Of a stretch of DNA of 7,343 nucleotides, positions 5,866 through 7,343 are shown one piece after another. A program made the position numbers and the translations under genes. Source of the stretch: an uncultured Gammaproteobacteria bacterium. Its GTDB lineage: Bacteria; Pseudomonadota; Gammaproteobacteria; Steroidobacterales; GCA-2729495. The stretch spans positions 1 through 7,343 of the forward strand of contig CALGMY010000130.1 in assembly GCA_937958785.1 (NCBI GenBank). Direction: 5' to 3'. Position 1 is the first letter of the stretch; each line of letters starts with the position of its first letter. A model generated the notes under the pieces. It had not been told where the DNA came from, did not search any database, and saw only the letters and a program-made list of their open reading frames with translations.

Positions 5866-6569
5866 GCGCCCGCACCACCAGCCCGCGCCAGGAAGCGCTT
5901 GCCACGCGCCTGGCCGAACGACTCGGGACGACCCTGGTTCGCGTCCCCTCGCGCTGCGGGGAGCTGGGCTACGAAGCGGCGCCCGCGGAACTGATTGCCG
6001 CTGCCACGGTGCTCCGGGACGAGTTCGGCTTCGACATGCTCGTGGACCTGTGCGTGGTGGACTACCTCACCTACGGCCAGGGCGAGTGGGAGACCCTGGA
6101 CGCCACCAGCTCCGGGTTCAGTCGCGCGTCCGAACGCGGGCGAATCCTCGCCGATCCGGCCGACCGCTTCGATCCCCGACGTTTCGCCGTCGTCTATCAC
6201 CTGCTGTCGGTCAGCGGCAATGCCCGCATACGCCTCACCGTCTACACCGGCCCCGACAACCCGCCGGTGGTGCCTTCGGTCATCAGCGTCTGGGCGTCGG
6301 CCAACTGGTACGAGCGGGAGGCTTTCGACCTGTTCGGGGTGCTGTTCGAGGGCCACCCGGACCTGCGCCGGCTGCTCACGGACTACGGCTTCATCGGCCA
6401 TCCGTTCCGCAAGGACTTCCCCCTCTCGGGCAACCTGGAGGTTCGCTATGACCCGGAGCAGGGGCGGGTGATCTACCAGCCCGTTACCATCGAGCCGCGC
6501 ACGCTCGTCCCCCGGGTAATCCGCGATGACAACCGGTACTCGCCGGACCTGAAGGACGGGCATGGCTGA
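5862..6569 (+). CDS. nuoC: NADH-quinone oxidoreductase subunit C
   Basis: Peripheral-arm 30-kDa subunit of complex I that packs against NuoD and NuoB. The protein is 235 aa and is a separate polypeptide, unlike the NuoCD fusion of E. coli. The family signature is at WYEREAFDLFGV (149-160), followed by FEGHPDLRRLLTDYGF (162-177) and GHPFRKDFPLSG (179-190). The C-terminal end is PRVIRDDNRY (217-226). A hydrophilic stretch at 75-105 (from EWETLD to DPRRF) sits between two conserved beta segments and is longer than in the shortest NuoC proteins. From memory it resembles the insert in Xanthomonadaceae homologues. The start ATG is defined by the ATGA overlap with nuoB, and the 3' end overlaps nuoD by 8 nt. 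Confidence 0.97.
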   Translation: MSARTTSPRQEALATRLAERLGTTLVRVPSRCGELGYEAAPAELIAAATVLRDEFGFDMLVDLCVVDYLTYGQGEWETLDATSSGFSRASERGRILADPADRFDPRRFAVVYHLLSVSGNARIRLTVYTGPDNPPVVPSVISVWASANWYEREAFDLFGVLFEGHPDLRRLLTDYGFIGHPFRKDFPLSGNLEVRYDPEQGRVIYQPVTIEPRTLVPRVIRDDNRYSPDLKDGHG

Positions 6570-7343
6570 GTTCCAGAATTTCACGCTCAACTTCGGCCCG
6601 CAGCATCCCGCGGCCCACGGCGTGCTGCGCCTGGTGCTCGAGATGGATGGCGAGACGGTACAGAAGGCCGATCCCCACATCGGGCTCCTGCACCGCGCGA
6701 CCGAGAAGCTGGCCGAGAGCAAGCCGTTCAACCAGAGCATCGGCTACATGGACCGCCTCGACTACGTGTCCATGATGTGCAACGAGCACGGGTACGTGCT
6801 GGCCATCGAGAAGCTGCTCGGCGTCGAAGTCCCCAAGCGTGCCCAGTACATCCGGGTAATGTTCGACGAGGTGACCAGGATCCTGAATCACCTCATGTGG
6901 CTCGGCGCCCACGGGCTCGATATCGGCGCCATGACGGTGTTCCTCTACGCGTTCCGCGAGCGGGAAGACCTGATGGACTGCTACGAGGCTGTCTCGGGCA
7001 CCCGCATGCACGCCACCTATTACCGCCCCGGGGGCGTCTACCGGGACCTGCCGGCCCGGATGCCGCGATTCCAGCCGTCCGAGCTGCGTTCCGGGAAGGA
7101 AGTAGCCCGGCTGAATGCGGCCCGCGAAGGCTCGCTGCTGGACTTCCTCGACGACTTCACTACCCGCTTTCCCCATTGTGTGGACGAGTACGAGACCCTG
7201 CTCACCGACAACCGGATCTGGAAGCAGCGCACCGTCAACATCGGGGTGGTCACCCCCGAGCGTGCCCTCCAGCTCGGCTTCAGCGGGCCCATGCTGCGGG
7301 GCTCCGGGATCGCGTGGGACCTGCGCAAGAAGCAGCCCTACGA
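6562..7343 (+). CDS. nuoD: NADH-quinone oxidoreductase subunit D (3' end outside window)
   Basis: The 49-kDa subunit of complex I, which forms the quinone-binding cavity together with NuoB and is related to the large subunit of NiFe hydrogenases. The visible part is 260 codons plus 2 nt and stays open to the window edge; roughly 155 residues are missing. MAEFQNFTLNFGPQHPAAHG opens the protein, with H15 and H19 in the quinone-site beta hairpin and Y68 in MDRLDYVSMM (63-72) as the likely quinone-contacting tyrosine. Further conserved blocks are FREREDLMD (131-139), the YRPGGVYRDLP segment (154-164), DEYETLLTDNRIWKQRT and, at the very end, GSGIAWDLRKKQPY. ATG 6562 has AAGGA (6552-6556) 5 nt upstream inside nuoC and overlaps nuoC by 8 nt. 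The gene is too open-ended to close within the window but is unambiguous. Confidence 0.97.
   Translation, partial: MAEFQNFTLNFGPQHPAAHGVLRLVLEMDGETVQKADPHIGLLHRATEKLAESKPFNQSIGYMDRLDYVSMMCNEHGYVLAIEKLLGVEVPKRAQYIRVMFDEVTRILNHLMWLGAHGLDIGAMTVFLYAFREREDLMDCYEAVSGTRMHATYYRPGGVYRDLPARMPRFQPSELRSGKEVARLNAAREGSLLDFLDDFTTRFPHCVDEYETLLTDNRIWKQRTVNIGVVTPERALQLGFSGPMLRGSGIAWDLRKKQPY

Noticed and set aside
5769..6740. 323-codon - strand open frame across nuoB, nuoC and nuoD
   Set aside because: It lies entirely within the overlapping nuo genes, with no recognisable motifs.
1..7343. Mobile element, phage, CRISPR, toxin-antitoxin or defence island, including integration at the tRNA-Leu gene
   Set aside because: No transposase, integrase, repeat array or disrupted gene is seen. 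The tRNA is intact, its 3' end is followed directly by nuoA, and there is no duplicated tRNA 3' fragment in the window. I see no evidence of an undescribed multi-gene system here.

Overview
This is a GC-rich bacterial chromosome segment with almost all coding on the + strand. It carries ten protein genes (two of them cut by the window edges) and one tRNA gene, in the order ftsH (3' part), folP, glmM, tpiA, secG, tRNA-Leu(GAG), nuoA, nuoB, nuoC, nuoD (5' part). Proteins closely matching E. coli FtsH, FolP and GlmM, together with the order ftsH-folP-glmM-(tpiA)-secG-tRNA-Leu(GAG), point to a gammaproteobacterium. The separate nuoC and nuoD genes (fused in enterics), the strong GC bias at third codon positions and the placement of nuo directly after secG and the tRNA suggest a high-GC lineage of the Xanthomonadales/Chromatiales kind. 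That lineage call is inference; no database search was possible.

Layout. Positions 1-1329 hold the last two thirds of the membrane protease FtsH. A 77-nt gap follows, containing a perfect 13-bp inverted repeat just before the first possible ATG of folP. folP and glmM overlap by ATGA and look translationally coupled. A 93-nt gap (3530-3622) follows glmM and holds a weak hairpin, a candidate sigma-70 promoter and a run of six T. tpiA and secG overlap by one base (TGATG). The tRNA-Leu gene begins 22 nt after secG and ends 32 nt before nuoA. The nuo genes overlap one another by 4-10 nt and run off the right edge.

How the genes relate. FtsH performs membrane-protein quality control. FolP makes dihydropteroate for folate. 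GlmM makes glucosamine-1-phosphate for peptidoglycan and lipopolysaccharide. TpiA is glycolytic. SecG is part of the SecYEG translocon. NuoA-D are a membrane subunit and peripheral-arm subunits of respiratory complex I. This is a conserved housekeeping neighbourhood, not one pathway. The spacing suggests two or three transcription units: (ftsH), folP-glmM, and tpiA-secG-tRNA-nuoABCD....

I found no mobile element, CRISPR array, phage gene, defence system or clear novel system. The points worth a second look are regulatory: the hairpin at the folP start, the two similar promoter-like sites, and the tRNA gene embedded between secG and nuoA with no room for a terminator or promoter on its nuoA side.
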